The notes: generated by a model from the letters alone, not told the origin. Positions 19,733 to 27,617 are shown, numbered from the stretch's first letter. The stretch: 36,426 nt of DNA from Candidatus Oceanisphaera merdipullorum (GCA_018883865.1 JAHLFI010000002.1:1-36426); one strand, 5' to 3'. Numbers and translations are program-made.

Positions 19733-20521
19733 ATGAGTGGTCAACTAGAAGAGTGCGGGCGGATAGAATGTCGTCAGTGTGCTAATAAAGAAGCATTGGA
19801 TTTTGATTTTACCATGGCGTTTCAACCCATCATTAATATCAAAACCCGACAAATGTTTGGTTATGAAGCCCTAGTGCGCGGCTTAAATAATGAGTCTGCG
19901 TACTCGATTATTTCCAAGGTTAACGACGACAATCGCTACCTGTTTGATCAGTTATGCCGCGTGAAGGCCATCGCCTTAGCTGCCAAGCTCAACATTGACG
20001 GTATGCTCAGCATTAATTTCTTGCCCAATGCAATTTATCAGCCAGAGCGCTGTATTCGCACTACCTTGGCGGCTGCCGAAGAGTATGGCTTTCCGACCGA
20101 GCGCATTATGTTTGAGTTTACCGAAGTCGAAAAGCTCGACGATAACAAACACATTCAGCGCGTGATTGAGTATTATCAAAAACTGGGTTTTACCACGGCG
20201 ACCGATGATTTTGGCTCGGGGCATTCTGGTCTTAATTTATTAGCGGATTTTCAAACCGATATTATTAAGCTCGACATGGAGCTTATTCGTAATATCGAAC
20301 AAGACAAAGTACGCCAAGTTATCGTAAAAAATTGCTTAAACATGTTTAGGGAGCTTAATGTTACGCCCTTAGCTGAGGGCATAGAAACCCTAGGTGAATA
20401 TCAATGGCTGCGTGAAGCAGGCATTGAGCTAATGCAAGGCTATTTGTTTGCTAAACCCGGTTTTGAGTGTTTGCCCAAGGTTAACTTTGCCGCTTTGGCC
20501 AAAAATGCTAGTGCAAGATAA
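19733..20521 (+). CDS. Stand-alone EAL-domain c-di-GMP phosphodiesterase
   Basis: Predicted cytosolic enzyme hydrolysing cyclic di-GMP to pGpG. The 262 residues are nearly all EAL domain. The catalytic set is complete: E45 in YEALVRG, N95 in SINFLPN, E128 in FEFTE, D158-D159 in TDDFGSG, K179 in IIKLD, E215 in EGIET and Q235 in QGYLFAKP. There is no GGDEF, sensor or membrane part, but the N-terminus has C8, C13 and C16 (CGRIECRQC) just before DFDFTMAFQP, a possible metal or redox site. I chose the ATG at 19733 because an AAAAGG ribosome-binding site precedes it; the upstream TTG has none obvious. Confidence 0.9.
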   Translation: MSGQLEECGRIECRQCANKEALDFDFTMAFQPIINIKTRQMFGYEALVRGLNNESAYSIISKVNDDNRYLFDQLCRVKAIALAAKLNIDGMLSINFLPNAIYQPERCIRTTLAAAEEYGFPTERIMFEFTEVEKLDDNKHIQRVIEYYQKLGFTTATDDFGSGHSGLNLLADFQTDIIKLDMELIRNIEQDKVRQVIVKNCLNMFRELNVTPLAEGIETLGEYQWLREAGIELMQGYLFAKPGFECLPKVNFAALAKNASAR

Positions 20522-20549
20522 GATAGTCTCGTCTCCCCAAACGATAAAG

Positions 20550-20575
20550 AAAGCCACGCCATTGCGTGGCTTTTT
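20550..20575. terminator. Bidirectional rho-independent terminator
   Basis: Ten-pair stem aaagccacgc/gcgtggcttt with a four-base loop, T-rich on both strands. It ends the EAL gene on plus and could end the small minus-strand gene at 20598-20789. Confidence 0.85.
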
Positions 20576-20597
20576 ACTTTATGTAAATCGCTAATCT

Positions 20598-20789
20598 TTA
20601 CTGCTCTTTTTCATTAGGTGCATTTTGAGGTATTGCATCAGCCGCCTGAGTGTTGGGCTTCTCGGCCGTGGTGTAGCGTGGCGGCGTGGCTCGCTTTATT
20701 GGTGCCAAAAGGGGAGTTCGATGCTGGCTTGCTGAAAAACCTGTTGCACCTAACGATACAAAAATAGCGAGTTTACCCCACAAGGTCAT
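20598..20789 (-). CDS. Possible 63-residue membrane-anchored small protein
   Basis: The minus strand encodes MTLWGKLAIFVSLGATGFSA, a short hydrophobic segment, followed by a Pro/Thr/Lys-rich hydrophilic tail ending NAPNEKEQ. A GAGAG ribosome-binding-like sequence lies five bases before the ATG, and a terminator hairpin follows the stop by 23 bases. I do not recognise the family. Single-pass or exported small protein is the natural reading; a chance open frame remains possible. The roughly 300 bases upstream of it, before the amine oxidase gene at 21086, hold nothing else I can assign. Confidence 0.45.
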   Translation of the reverse strand: MTLWGKLAIFVSLGATGFSASQHRTPLLAPIKRATPPRYTTAEKPNTQAADAIPQNAPNEKEQ

Positions 20790-21085
20790 GTCTACTCTCA
20801 CAAGTAACAACAAGCTCAGTATGAGTCTCTTCTTGATCTGGTTCGCAATAAAAGACCTTTTTGAATCGGTACGTACTTTTTTTTGCGGCCTACCTCACTA
20901 TTTTTAAGCTATTATTTAACGGCTTGCTAACAAATATGTAACCATGAATTAAGCCCCCTGCATTAAGCCTATGATAGGTAAGCCAAAACTTGATACCAAA
21001 CTCAAGCTTAACGGGTAGGCGTACCGCATCAGCTAATAGAGAACGAGCATCGCCTAATGATCACATCCGGTGGAGAGAGACAAAT

Positions 21086-22696
21086 ATGCAACTGACTCGA
21101 GGCGTAAGTAGACGCGCAGTATTATCTTGGATTGGCAAAACAGCAGGCGCCGCCGCCATGTATCAGGCGATGGCCAGTCTAGGTTATGCCAGTGAATCTG
21201 ACTTTGATGGAAAGAATTACCAGCTCAAAGGTGAGGCTCCCAAAGGCTCCACGGTATTGATCTTAGGAGGCGGTTTGGCGGGCATGACGGCCGCGTTTGA
21301 GATGCGTAAAGCCGGCTATCAGGTGAAGATACTCGAATATAATCAAAAGGCAGGAGGGCGCTGTTGGACCTTGCGCGGAGGGGATAAATATACCGAGCTA
21401 GGCGGTGCCAGCCAAGAGTGTAAGTTCGACGAAGGCTTGTATATCAACCCAGGCCCCTGGCGCGTGCCCTACCATCATTATGCGGTGCTGCATTACTGCA
21501 AACAGTTTGACGTTAAGCTCGAAGTGTTTAGTCAAATCAACCACAACGCCTATGTGCACAGCACCAAAGCCTTTGGTGGCCAGCCTAAGCGCTATCGTGA
21601 AGTTAACGCCGACTTTCAAGGACATATCGCCGAGTTACTGGCCAAATGTGTAAACCAAAAAGGCCTAGACAGCCCCATGAGCAAAGAGGATACCGAACGG
21701 CTATTACTGATCATGCGCCAATGGGGATCACTCAACGGCGATGACCAATACGTGAAGTCGGTAGAGGCCAGCTTAATGCGCGGTTACGACGTTATGCCAG
21801 GCGGCGGTTTAATGCCTCCCGAGCAGTACTCTGAACCCATGCCCCGTGTCGAGCTGCTTAACTCTAATCTTTGGCAGCATCTGCTCACCGGTAACGAGTT
21901 TGAATATCAAAGTACCATCTTTCAGCCCATCGGCGGCATGGACATGATTGCCAAAGCCTTCGAAAAAGAAGTGGGTAACTTGATCCGCTACTCCAGCAAG
22001 GTCACCAAAATTCATCAAGACGACCAAGGTGTGACCGTCAGTTACGTAGATAGCCAAAACCCCGGCGATACCATGACCGAAACTGCAGATTGGTGTGTGT
22101 GCACCATACCACTGTCTATTCTTGGCCAAATACCCGCCAACTTCAGTGCCAAGCTCAGCAGCGCCATCCGCGCCGTCCCTTACGACACCAGCGTGAAAAT
22201 CGGCTTGCAGTTTAAACGCCGCTTCTGGGAAGAAGACGATCAAATTTACGGCGGTATCAGCTACACCGACATGCCAATAGAGATGATAAGTTACCCCAGC
22301 ACCGGCTACCACTCGCCGGGTAAAGGCGTGCTCTTGGGCGGTTATCTGTGGGATGCCAACTCCTACGAATTTACCGCTATGTCACCGGAAATGCGCATTA
22401 AAAAAGCCCTCGAGTACGGCAGTAAAATTCATCCGCAATACATGAATGAGTTTGATAATGGGGTATCCGTGGCTTGGCACCGCGTGCCTTGGGCCAATGG
22501 CTGTTACGGTCTGTGGACGCCCGAGTCACGCGAGGCGCACTACAAAAATTTATGTGAAATTGATAACCGCGTCGTATTAGCCGGAGAGCATGCCTCTTAT
22601 ATTCCCGCGTGGATGGAAGGCGCAATCTTATCGTCACTCGATGCCATCAATCGCCTGCATGCTCACGCGCAGGAAGCTAAAAACACCCTAGCTTAA
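21086..22696 (+). CDS. Tat-exported flavin amine oxidase/dehydrogenase (MAO/NicA2-like superfamily)
   Basis: FAD-dependent oxidation of an amine or amino acid, probably in the periplasm. The 536 residues start with a twin-arginine signal, GVSRRAVLSWIGKTAG (6-21), then the dinucleotide-binding VLILGGGLAGMTAA (57-70), E84 expected to bind the FAD ribose, and the amine-oxidase motif GGRCWT (90-95). The C-terminal FAD block is VVLAGEHASYIPAWMEGAI. A longer frame from 20990 exists, but the ATG at 21086 has a GGAGAG ribosome-binding site and puts the Tat motif at the N-terminus. The substrate is unknown. The cytochrome c and RidA genes directly downstream suggest it works as a dehydrogenase passing electrons to the cytochrome. 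Confidence 0.9.
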   Translation: MQLTRGVSRRAVLSWIGKTAGAAAMYQAMASLGYASESDFDGKNYQLKGEAPKGSTVLILGGGLAGMTAAFEMRKAGYQVKILEYNQKAGGRCWTLRGGDKYTELGGASQECKFDEGLYINPGPWRVPYHHYAVLHYCKQFDVKLEVFSQINHNAYVHSTKAFGGQPKRYREVNADFQGHIAELLAKCVNQKGLDSPMSKEDTERLLLIMRQWGSLNGDDQYVKSVEASLMRGYDVMPGGGLMPPEQYSEPMPRVELLNSNLWQHLLTGNEFEYQSTIFQPIGGMDMIAKAFEKEVGNLIRYSSKVTKIHQDDQGVTVSYVDSQNPGDTMTETADWCVCTIPLSILGQIPANFSAKLSSAIRAVPYDTSVKIGLQFKRRFWEEDDQIYGGISYTDMPIEMISYPSTGYHSPGKGVLLGGYLWDANSYEFTAMSPEMRIKKALEYGSKIHPQYMNEFDNGVSVAWHRVPWANGCYGLWTPESREAHYKNLCEIDNRVVLAGEHASYIPAWMEGAILSSLDAINRLHAHAQEAKNTLA

Positions 22697-22708
22697 TAGG
22701 AGTTAATG

Positions 22709-23110
22709 ATGAAAAAATTAACCACATTCGCTCTTATGTTGGCTGTTAGCGCCACGGTCAACTTTGGGGCGTTAGCCGGCACTCCCACCGTCTCTGAGAG
22801 TGGCCAGTTTGAACAAAAAACCGGTGAAGATCTGTATAACAGTATTTGCCAAGGCTGCCACATGGCCGATGGCAAGGGCGTGGAGTCCGGCGCTGGCTTT
22901 TATCCCGCATTGGCCAATAACCTTAAACTCAGTTCCGCGGGTTACCCCATTTATGTGGTAACCAATGGCTATGGCGGCATGCCCAGCTTTAAAAATTACC
23001 TGTCAGATGAGCAAATCGCCGAGGTCGTTAACTACGTGCGCACCCACTTTGGTAACGACTACCCAGAGAAGGTCACTTTAGCTGAGGTTAAAGCGGTGAC
23101 GAAACGCTAA
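22709..23110 (+). CDS. Periplasmic c-type cytochrome, one haem
   Basis: Small electron carrier. The 133 residues begin with a Sec signal peptide (MKKLTTFALMLAVSATVNFG, cleavage near ALA-G). The haem site is C47-Q-G-C50-H51, and M91 in YGGMPSF is the likely sixth ligand, the pattern of a class I cytochrome. Two ATGs overlap at 22706 and 22709; the AGGAG site is three bases from the first and six from the second, so I use 22709. The gene starts 12 bases after the amine oxidase stop, so the two are co-transcribed, and it is the natural electron acceptor for that enzyme. Confidence 0.92.
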   Translation: MKKLTTFALMLAVSATVNFGALAGTPTVSESGQFEQKTGEDLYNSICQGCHMADGKGVESGAGFYPALANNLKLSSAGYPIYVVTNGYGGMPSFKNYLSDEQIAEVVNYVRTHFGNDYPEKVTLAEVKAVTKR

Positions 23111-23116
23111 GCCCAT

Positions 23117-23143
23117 CGGCGTTCAGGCTTGCCCTGAACGCCG
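23117..23143 (+). other. Perfect 11-bp hairpin between cytochrome c and RidA-like genes
   Basis: cggcgttcagg pairs exactly with cctgaacgccg around a five-base loop, followed by tatttgttct, which is not a clean T run. It may be a partial terminator or an mRNA-stabilising structure that lowers expression of the RidA-like gene relative to the first two. Confidence 0.6.
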
Positions 23144-23213
23144 TATTTGTTCTACAGCGGCCCACATCAAGCCATAACATCCAAGCCAATAACACTACAT
23201 TTTAGGAGTTTAT

Positions 23214-23717
23214 ATGAGCAAACTTATTTCTGGCTTTAGCCTGTCGGCGGTGGCCATGAGCCTAATGCTGTTCGGTTCAGCACAAGCAGCAGAAGGCGAT
23301 GTTATTCGCCACAAGCTACCGGACTCTGACTTTCCTATCGCATTAGCGGTAGAAGTGCCGGCCAATAAAACGGTGGTGCACTTAAGCGGTCAAGTACCGA
23401 ACGTGATCGATGCTACAGCCGATCCTAACAGTCTACAGGCCTACGGCACTCTAGAGCAGCAAACCGTTTCTATCCTAGAGTCGATAGAGAAAATTTTGGC
23501 CTCGCTAAACCTGACCATGGCTGATGTGTATCGCATGCAAGTGTTCTTAGTCGCAGAAGAGGGCAAAGTTGATTTTGCTGGTTTTATGAAAGGTTACAGT
23601 CAATTTTTTGGTACCCAAGAACAAGCTAATTTACCGGTTCGCTCTGCGGTAGAAGTGGCCGCACTGGTTAACCCCGGCTGGTTAATTGAAATTGAAGTGT
23701 CTGCCGTACGGCCTTAA
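23214..23717 (+). CDS. RidA-family (YjgF/YER057c/UK114) imine deaminase with signal peptide
   Basis: RidA proteins hydrolyse reactive enamines and imines, releasing ammonia. The 167 residues start with a Sec-type signal (MSKLISGFSLSAVAMSLMLF, cleavage after GSAQA near residue 25), unusual because RidA itself is cytosolic. The domain keeps LSGQVPNV near 57, the active-site Arg (R143 in LPVRSAVEVAAL) and the acidic EIEVSAVRP end (E161). A good AGGAG site precedes the ATG. Lying 103 bases after the cytochrome gene on the same strand, it would handle the imine made by the amine oxidase in the same compartment. Confidence 0.9.
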   Translation: MSKLISGFSLSAVAMSLMLFGSAQAAEGDVIRHKLPDSDFPIALAVEVPANKTVVHLSGQVPNVIDATADPNSLQAYGTLEQQTVSILESIEKILASLNLTMADVYRMQVFLVAEEGKVDFAGFMKGYSQFFGTQEQANLPVRSAVEVAALVNPGWLIEIEVSAVRP

Positions 23718-23760
23718 TTCATCTTTCACTAATGTCGATCTAAATTTATTGATTAGCCGC

Positions 23761-23788
23761 CGCCTTATAAAAATAAGGCGGTTTTTTA
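23761..23788 (+). terminator. Rho-independent terminator of the amine oxidase operon
   Basis: Nine-pair stem ccgccttat/ataaggcgg with an aaaa loop and six T, 43 bases after the RidA-like stop. Confidence 0.92.
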
Positions 23789-24098
23789 TTGCCTATCGCA
23801 TGGGTAAAAACATTGTGATTACGTTATTTCCCCTCAACACCCCGTAGAGACGTCGGACGTTGAGTGTGCCAGTTCAGCAGAACAGAATTTATTTTGAGAT
23901 GTAAAGTCACGGCACGCTTATATTCTCAGCCGACTTTGCTTATAATCTGCAAGCTTCATTTTAATTTATTCTTTTGAGTATAAAGTGTCGCTGTAAATAA
24001 CAATTGTAATCAAGCCGAAAAGCAGATGATAAAGGTTAAGTTAAATCGTAAATGAGGCAATAGTCGCCTATCAGGCTAGGCGGTAGCGAGCCTGCTCG
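23789..24098. other. AT-rich gap between the chromosomal operon and the integrase gene
   Basis: No gene is visible. It holds two small hairpins next to the intI stop: cgccta/taggcg at 24065-24082 and agcgag/ctcgct at 24085-24100. Neither has a T run, so they are at best weak terminators for intI. This is the left border of the integron. Confidence 0.5.
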
Positions 24099-25091
24099 CT
24101 AAAAACCATCGTCGACAGGACTTCGCACACCGAATCCTCCCTTGCGTACCACATGGGTATAAATTTCAGTGGTACGTACATCGGCATGGCCAAGCAGTTT
24201 TTGAATGGTACGAATGTCGTACCCAGCCTCAAGTAACCGAGTAGCAAAGCTGTGACGCAGAACGTGGCTGTTTGCCTGTTTGTAAATACCTGCTTTGCGA
24301 ATGGCAGAGCCAATGGCTCGCTGAACGCCGCGATCTAATAAGTGGTGACGGCGAACCACATTACTGCGTGGATCTATGGCCAACTTGCCAGCCGGAAACA
24401 GATATTGCCAAGCCGGCTCTCTGGCTGCGCTCTGATACTTGCGGTTCAGTGCAAAGGGCATATAAACCTCGCCATGGCCATTCGACAGATCCTGCTTATG
24501 CAGTATCAGGCAGGCCTCAATTTGCAGAGCCAGTGGCTTTAGCAATGCGTCAGGGAGCAGGGTTACTCGGTCTTTATTGCCTTTACCGCTGCGCACAATA
24601 ATTTGCTGCATGCCAAAATCGATATCTTTGACTCGAAGCCGCAATGCTTCGTTAATCCGCAGACCAGAGCCGTACATTAAACGCGCCACCAGTTGTGAGA
24701 TGCCTTCTAAGTGGCTTATTACGGCTTTAACTTCATCATGCGTAAAAACGGTGGGCAGGCGCCGAGGCTTTCTTGCTAGTTCAAACGACAGCTCCTCCAC
24801 CGGTTGCTGAAGAAATTCCCGAAACAGAAAAACGATAGCATTCAGGGCTGTGCGTTGTGTGCTAACGCTATTGTTGCGCTGTACCGCGAGATGAGAAAGA
24901 AACTGCTCTACCTCTTTTGTGGAGCAGGTAGAGGGATGGCGCATTCCGTGAAAGCGAATAAATCGCTTAATCCAGTGGCAATAGGTTTGCTCGGTTTTGT
25001 AGGCTAAATTCCGGCTACGAATTAAAGAGCGCAGTTGATCCATGAAGCGAACAGGCTTGTCTGGCAGTCTTGGTGGTACATCCATAACCAT
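24099..25091 (-). CDS. intI: Integron integrase (site-specific tyrosine recombinase)
   Basis: Recombines attI with attC and attC with attC, taking attC as a folded single strand. The 330 residues have the SAM-like DNA-binding half (about 15-100) and a catalytic half with R145 (GSGLRINEALRL), K170/K173 (SGKGNKDR), H276 and R279 (HVLRH), H302 (LLGHADVRTTE) and nucleophile Y311. The segment around 195-250 (HKQDLSNG to PRSNVVRRHH) is the extra patch that separates IntI from XerC/D. The frame is intact, so the enzyme is probably active. A GGAGG site lies eight bases before the ATG. The LexA box upstream points to SOS control. Confidence 0.96.
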   Translation of the reverse strand: MVMDVPPRLPDKPVRFMDQLRSLIRSRNLAYKTEQTYCHWIKRFIRFHGMRHPSTCSTKEVEQFLSHLAVQRNNSVSTQRTALNAIVFLFREFLQQPVEELSFELARKPRRLPTVFTHDEVKAVISHLEGISQLVARLMYGSGLRINEALRLRVKDIDFGMQQIIVRSGKGNKDRVTLLPDALLKPLALQIEACLILHKQDLSNGHGEVYMPFALNRKYQSAAREPAWQYLFPAGKLAIDPRSNVVRRHHLLDRGVQRAIGSAIRKAGIYKQANSHVLRHSFATRLLEAGYDIRTIQKLLGHADVRTTEIYTHVVRKGGFGVRSPVDDGF

Positions 25092-25107
25092 GTGCCCAAC
25101 CTCCGTA

Positions 25108-25123
25108 CTGTTTTAATATACAG
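25108..25123 (-). promoter_or_regulatory. LexA binding site (SOS box) in front of intI
   Basis: The sequence CTGTTTTAATATACAG is a full match to the consensus CTGT-N8-ACAG, 17 bases upstream of the intI start and overlapping a TATATT that could be its -10 element. SOS control of integrase genes through LexA is established for class 1 and Vibrio integrons. Confidence 0.9.
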
Positions 25124-25440
25124 TATTGAGGTTGCACGCTGCGATAATTGCACAACGAAAAGCGTAGCTATACGAACATTGTCGTAAAACTTCATGATAC
25201 TTGTTCTATAAAGCTTACAAGCTACTGAAAAGTATGGAATAGTTGATGTTCATTAAAAATGAATAAGCGAACAGCCACTTTGTGTGATCAGCGACATGTG
25301 ACGTTTATCCCCCGAGGCGTTGTACTTATGGTTTCTCAAGCTGTTGATAAAAAAGAGAATTTTAATGGTGGGGTCTATGCTTCAACGGAATAGAAGCGGT
25401 TGGCATAGATGTCATCGGTCGTTGAATTAGCTGTTATGAG
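25124..25440 (+). other. attI region and leader of the cassette array
   Basis: Some 310 bases between the LexA box and the first cassette core (GTTATGAG at 25433). The attI site should be the last 60 or so bases; ttcaacg at 25381 and cgttgaa at 25420 form a seven-base inverted repeat that may mark integrase contacts. The cassette promoter Pc is expected here or in intI, but I see only weak candidates, such as TTGCAC with a TATACG 15 bases later near 25147. Confidence 0.6.
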
Positions 25441-25795
25441 TTACGAGTCAGTCAGTTTCGGAGTCAACCCACAGAGTTATTATCGAGCTGTTGCAAGACG
25501 AAGTTGCGGAGCAAAAGGGCGAATCCGAGGCGTCCTGTCGGAGAGTGTGCAAAATGTACTCATCTTTGGCCGCAAAGGTTTGAGATCTCTGTTCGGCATC
25601 AGCTGATATTTAGGTGAGCTTCATTCCGAATTAGCTAACAGCAGGCTCGGCGCTCAGCTTAACCTGCGAGAGGTTTTGGGGCGTAGTCGCTTCGTTCAGT
25701 CTCGGAGCACAGAGGTGAACGCTTTGCCCTTACTTGAAACTCATAACAAGGCGCTTAAGCTTTGGACGCAGCAAGCTGCGCCGCTTAGCTTAGCG
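25433..25795 (+). repeat. Cassette 1: ORF-poor repeated cassette, copy A1
   Basis: The body starts GTTATGAGTT and ends AACTCATAAC. It is homologous over nearly its full length to cassettes 3, 5 and 19. A 56-codon frame at 25436-25606 (MSYESVSFGVNPQ onward) is also open in A2 with no length change, but changes between A1 and A2 fall about as often at coding-neutral as at coding-changing sites, and the 130 bases after the frame are conserved just as well. A3 and A4 have early stops. I therefore do not call it a gene, though it may have been one. Confidence 0.75.
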
Positions 25796-25801
25796 TTAGG
25801 T
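25741..25801 (+). other. attC1, VCR-like family A (61 bp)
   Basis: R'' TCATAAC, R' GTTAGGT. The centre carries ggacgcagcaagctgcgcc and ends gcttagcttagcg, shared with attC11, attC18 and attC20. Confidence 0.93.
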
Positions 25802-25823
25802 GCAATGGATTTGTGAGTACACT

Positions 25824-26516
25824 ATGAATTTTGATGTTGACTTTCCAAAGTCTCAAGATATGTTGAATGAGATTATCTGCGGATATTTTAGTCTTTGGCG
25901 TAGAGTTTCGATGTTGCGAGAGTCAATCAAGAACTCTGAACACATTCACGACTCAAATAACAATTTAGTATGTCTTGGCGTCAAGTGTATTCAAGAAACA
26001 CTATATTATTCGTCAGTGTCCGATATCAGAGCATGGTTTATTGATTCAGATAAAAAAGTAGCAAGTCTATATCATCTATTGGCAAAACTAAATGATGCGC
26101 ATTTTAGTAATAAACTTAAAGCATGGTATTCCACTCCGCCCTCCACTGTAATTCTTGCAGGTTCAGAAGAGCCTAAAAGTTGGCATAAATCCTTTTCAGA
26201 GAAGAAGAGAGAAGAGTTTCAATCTCAAAAAAATGAAATATTAGTAAAACATCAAAAATTTTTAGAGTCAGAAGAGATTAAGCGTATCGCCATTCTAAGA
26301 GATAAATATGTAGCGCATAAAGAGTTCAAAAATGGAAAGCTTTACGAGGCTCTTGAGTATGACCATAAAATTTCTGACGTGGAAAGTGTTTTGAAACTAA
26401 TAGATGGTTTTATATTTGATCTAAATTATCTATTTAATAAGTCAACATATATTGATCAGTCAATCAATTTTGATAGGGTAGGAGAGGAATATTGGAGTGC
26501 ACTGAAAAGCACCTAA
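25824..26516 (+). CDS. Cassette 2 gene: HEPN protein resembling the AbiU2 group
   Basis: A 230-residue, mostly helical, soluble protein. The motif R159-D-K-Y-V-A-H165 is a HEPN-type R-x5-H site, with the RDKxxAH form typical of AbiU2-like abortive-infection proteins; many HEPN proteins are RNases. A charged helical stretch precedes it (SEKKREEFQSQKNEILVKHQ). The frame opens at a GTG inside the attC core (25800), but the ATG at 25824 is the first plausible start; its ribosome-binding site (gtgag) is weak. The stop TAA lies inside the R'' box, so the gene fills the cassette. The AbiU2 assignment is by eye and moderately sure; a defence role is inference. Confidence 0.75.
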   Translation: MNFDVDFPKSQDMLNEIICGYFSLWRRVSMLRESIKNSEHIHDSNNNLVCLGVKCIQETLYYSSVSDIRAWFIDSDKKVASLYHLLAKLNDAHFSNKLKAWYSTPPSTVILAGSEEPKSWHKSFSEKKREEFQSQKNEILVKHQKFLESEEIKRIAILRDKYVAHKEFKNGKLYEALEYDHKISDVESVLKLIDGFIFDLNYLFNKSTYIDQSINFDRVGEEYWSALKST

Positions 26517-26569
26517 CAAGTAAAGGCACTGGACGCAGCAAAGCTGCGCCCGTGCTTTAGGCGTTATGA
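26511..26569 (+). other. attC2 (59 bp)
   Basis: R'' ACCTAAC, R' GTTATGA. The centre ggacgcagcaaagctgcgcc is related to family A, but the outer arms differ (aaaggcact/cgtgcttta). Confidence 0.92.
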
Positions 26570-26978
26570 GTTATGAGTTATGAGTTATGAGTTATGAGTT
26601 ACGAGTCAGCTAGTTTTGGAGTCAACCCACAGAGTTATCATCGAGCGGTTGCAAGCCGAAGTTGCGGAGTAAAAGGGCGAATCCGAGGTGGCCTGTTGGA
26701 GAGTGTGCAAAATGTACTTATCTTTGGCCGCCAAGATTTGAGATCTCTGTTCGGCATCTTTTGATCATTAGGTGTGCTTTATGCAGAATTGGCTAACAGC
26801 AGGCTCGGCGCTCAGATTAAGCTTAGTACTAGCATCAGGTTATGGTCTCTTCGTTCAGTCTCGGAGCACAGATGCGAACTCTTTGCCCTGAGTGAAACTC
26901 ATAACAAGGCATTCAAAAAGGGCTAAATAATGCGTGCTCTTTTCGCTTCGCTTCAATATTTAGCCTTTTAATTAGGCG
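26563..26978 (+). repeat. Cassette 3: ORF-poor repeated cassette, copy A2, with heptamer expansion
   Basis: This copy is close to A1, including the open 56-codon frame (26594-26764, MSYESASFGVNPQ onward). It begins with five perfect tandem GTTATGA heptamers (26563-26597) and a sixth GTTACGA, where A1 has one GTTATGA plus the GTTACGA. The heptamer equals the R' recombination core. It ends CTCATAAC before attC3. Confidence 0.75.
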
Positions 26979-26984
26979 TTAGGA
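26899..26984 (+). other. attC3 (86 bp)
   Basis: R'' TCATAAC, R' GTTAGGA. The long arms aaaagggctaaata and tatttagccttttaa pair over about 13 bases. This attC belongs to a copy of the repeated cassette but differs from the attC of the other copies. Confidence 0.9.
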
Positions 26985-27017
26985 TTTAATTTGTGCCAAA
27001 TTTAAAAATGGATATTT

Positions 27018-27617
27018 ATGGTTGAAAAAATACTGGAAATGATGATTTCAGGCACTATTGGTAATTTCACATATGATCGCATAAAATCATTGATGAGCTC
27101 GCCACAAAAAAATACAGAACCGGAGAAAAAAGAACCAGAACATTATTCTGACCCTGATATAAGTAAAATATGTGGTCCAAATATATTTTATAAGAATAAC
27201 TATCGAACTTTTGATATTGTGAATGACTTATATGATGTTATTAGATTAATTAAGTCACCCATGCTTCATATTGTAATCGAAGACAAGCCCTCTTCTGCAT
27301 GGCATTTGCCGCTAGTTGTGGTAGAGGATATCGATTCAAGAGAATGGTATGTGTTTTCTAAAGGTCGTATGGCCTTTGAGGGTACGGGGGGCGGCCTTGC
27401 AAACTCAAAAGATCTATTAAAATTTCTGATAGAAAATAAAATTCGGTTCTCTGGCTGGGTACTTGATTACGCGAACTCTGAAAAACTATCGCAGGGTTGC
27501 TTAACATGGCCAGCATTGAGGGATAAATGTTTACCACTAATTTCTTATAATAAAAATCAATATTTTTCAAAATATGTAACTGAAGTTTTTGGTAAGTTAT
27601 CTAATCCTAACAAGTAG
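27018..27617 (+). CDS. Cassette 4 gene: hypothetical protein, 199 residues
   Basis: I do not recognise this family. The protein starts with an amphipathic or weakly hydrophobic helix (MVEKILEMMISGTIGNFTYD), then a charged linker rich in Glu, Lys and Pro (residues 30-45), then a compact mixed domain containing HIVIEDKPSSAWHLPLVVVE and WPALRDKCLPLISYNKN. Aromatic and Gly-rich stretches (FEGTGGGLANSKDLL) suggest a globular alpha/beta fold. The ATG is the first in frame; ggatattt before it is a poor ribosome-binding site. It is strongly AT-rich compared with the chromosome. The stop falls next to the attC4 R'' box. Confidence 0.7.
   Translation: MVEKILEMMISGTIGNFTYDRIKSLMSSPQKNTEPEKKEPEHYSDPDISKICGPNIFYKNNYRTFDIVNDLYDVIRLIKSPMLHIVIEDKPSSAWHLPLVVVEDIDSREWYVFSKGRMAFEGTGGGLANSKDLLKFLIENKIRFSGWVLDYANSEKLSQGCLTWPALRDKCLPLISYNKNQYFSKYVTEVFGKLSNPNK

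Noticed and set aside
24272..25007. Plus-strand frames opposite intI
   Set aside because: They are antisense shadows of the integrase gene with no ribosome-binding sites or recognisable products.
25436..25606. 56-codon frame in repeated cassette copy A1, also open in A2 (26594-26764)
   Set aside because: It is broken in copies A3 and A4, has no ribosome-binding site, and the base changes between A1 and A2 show no sign of protein-level selection. I kept it as part of the repeated element rather than as a gene.
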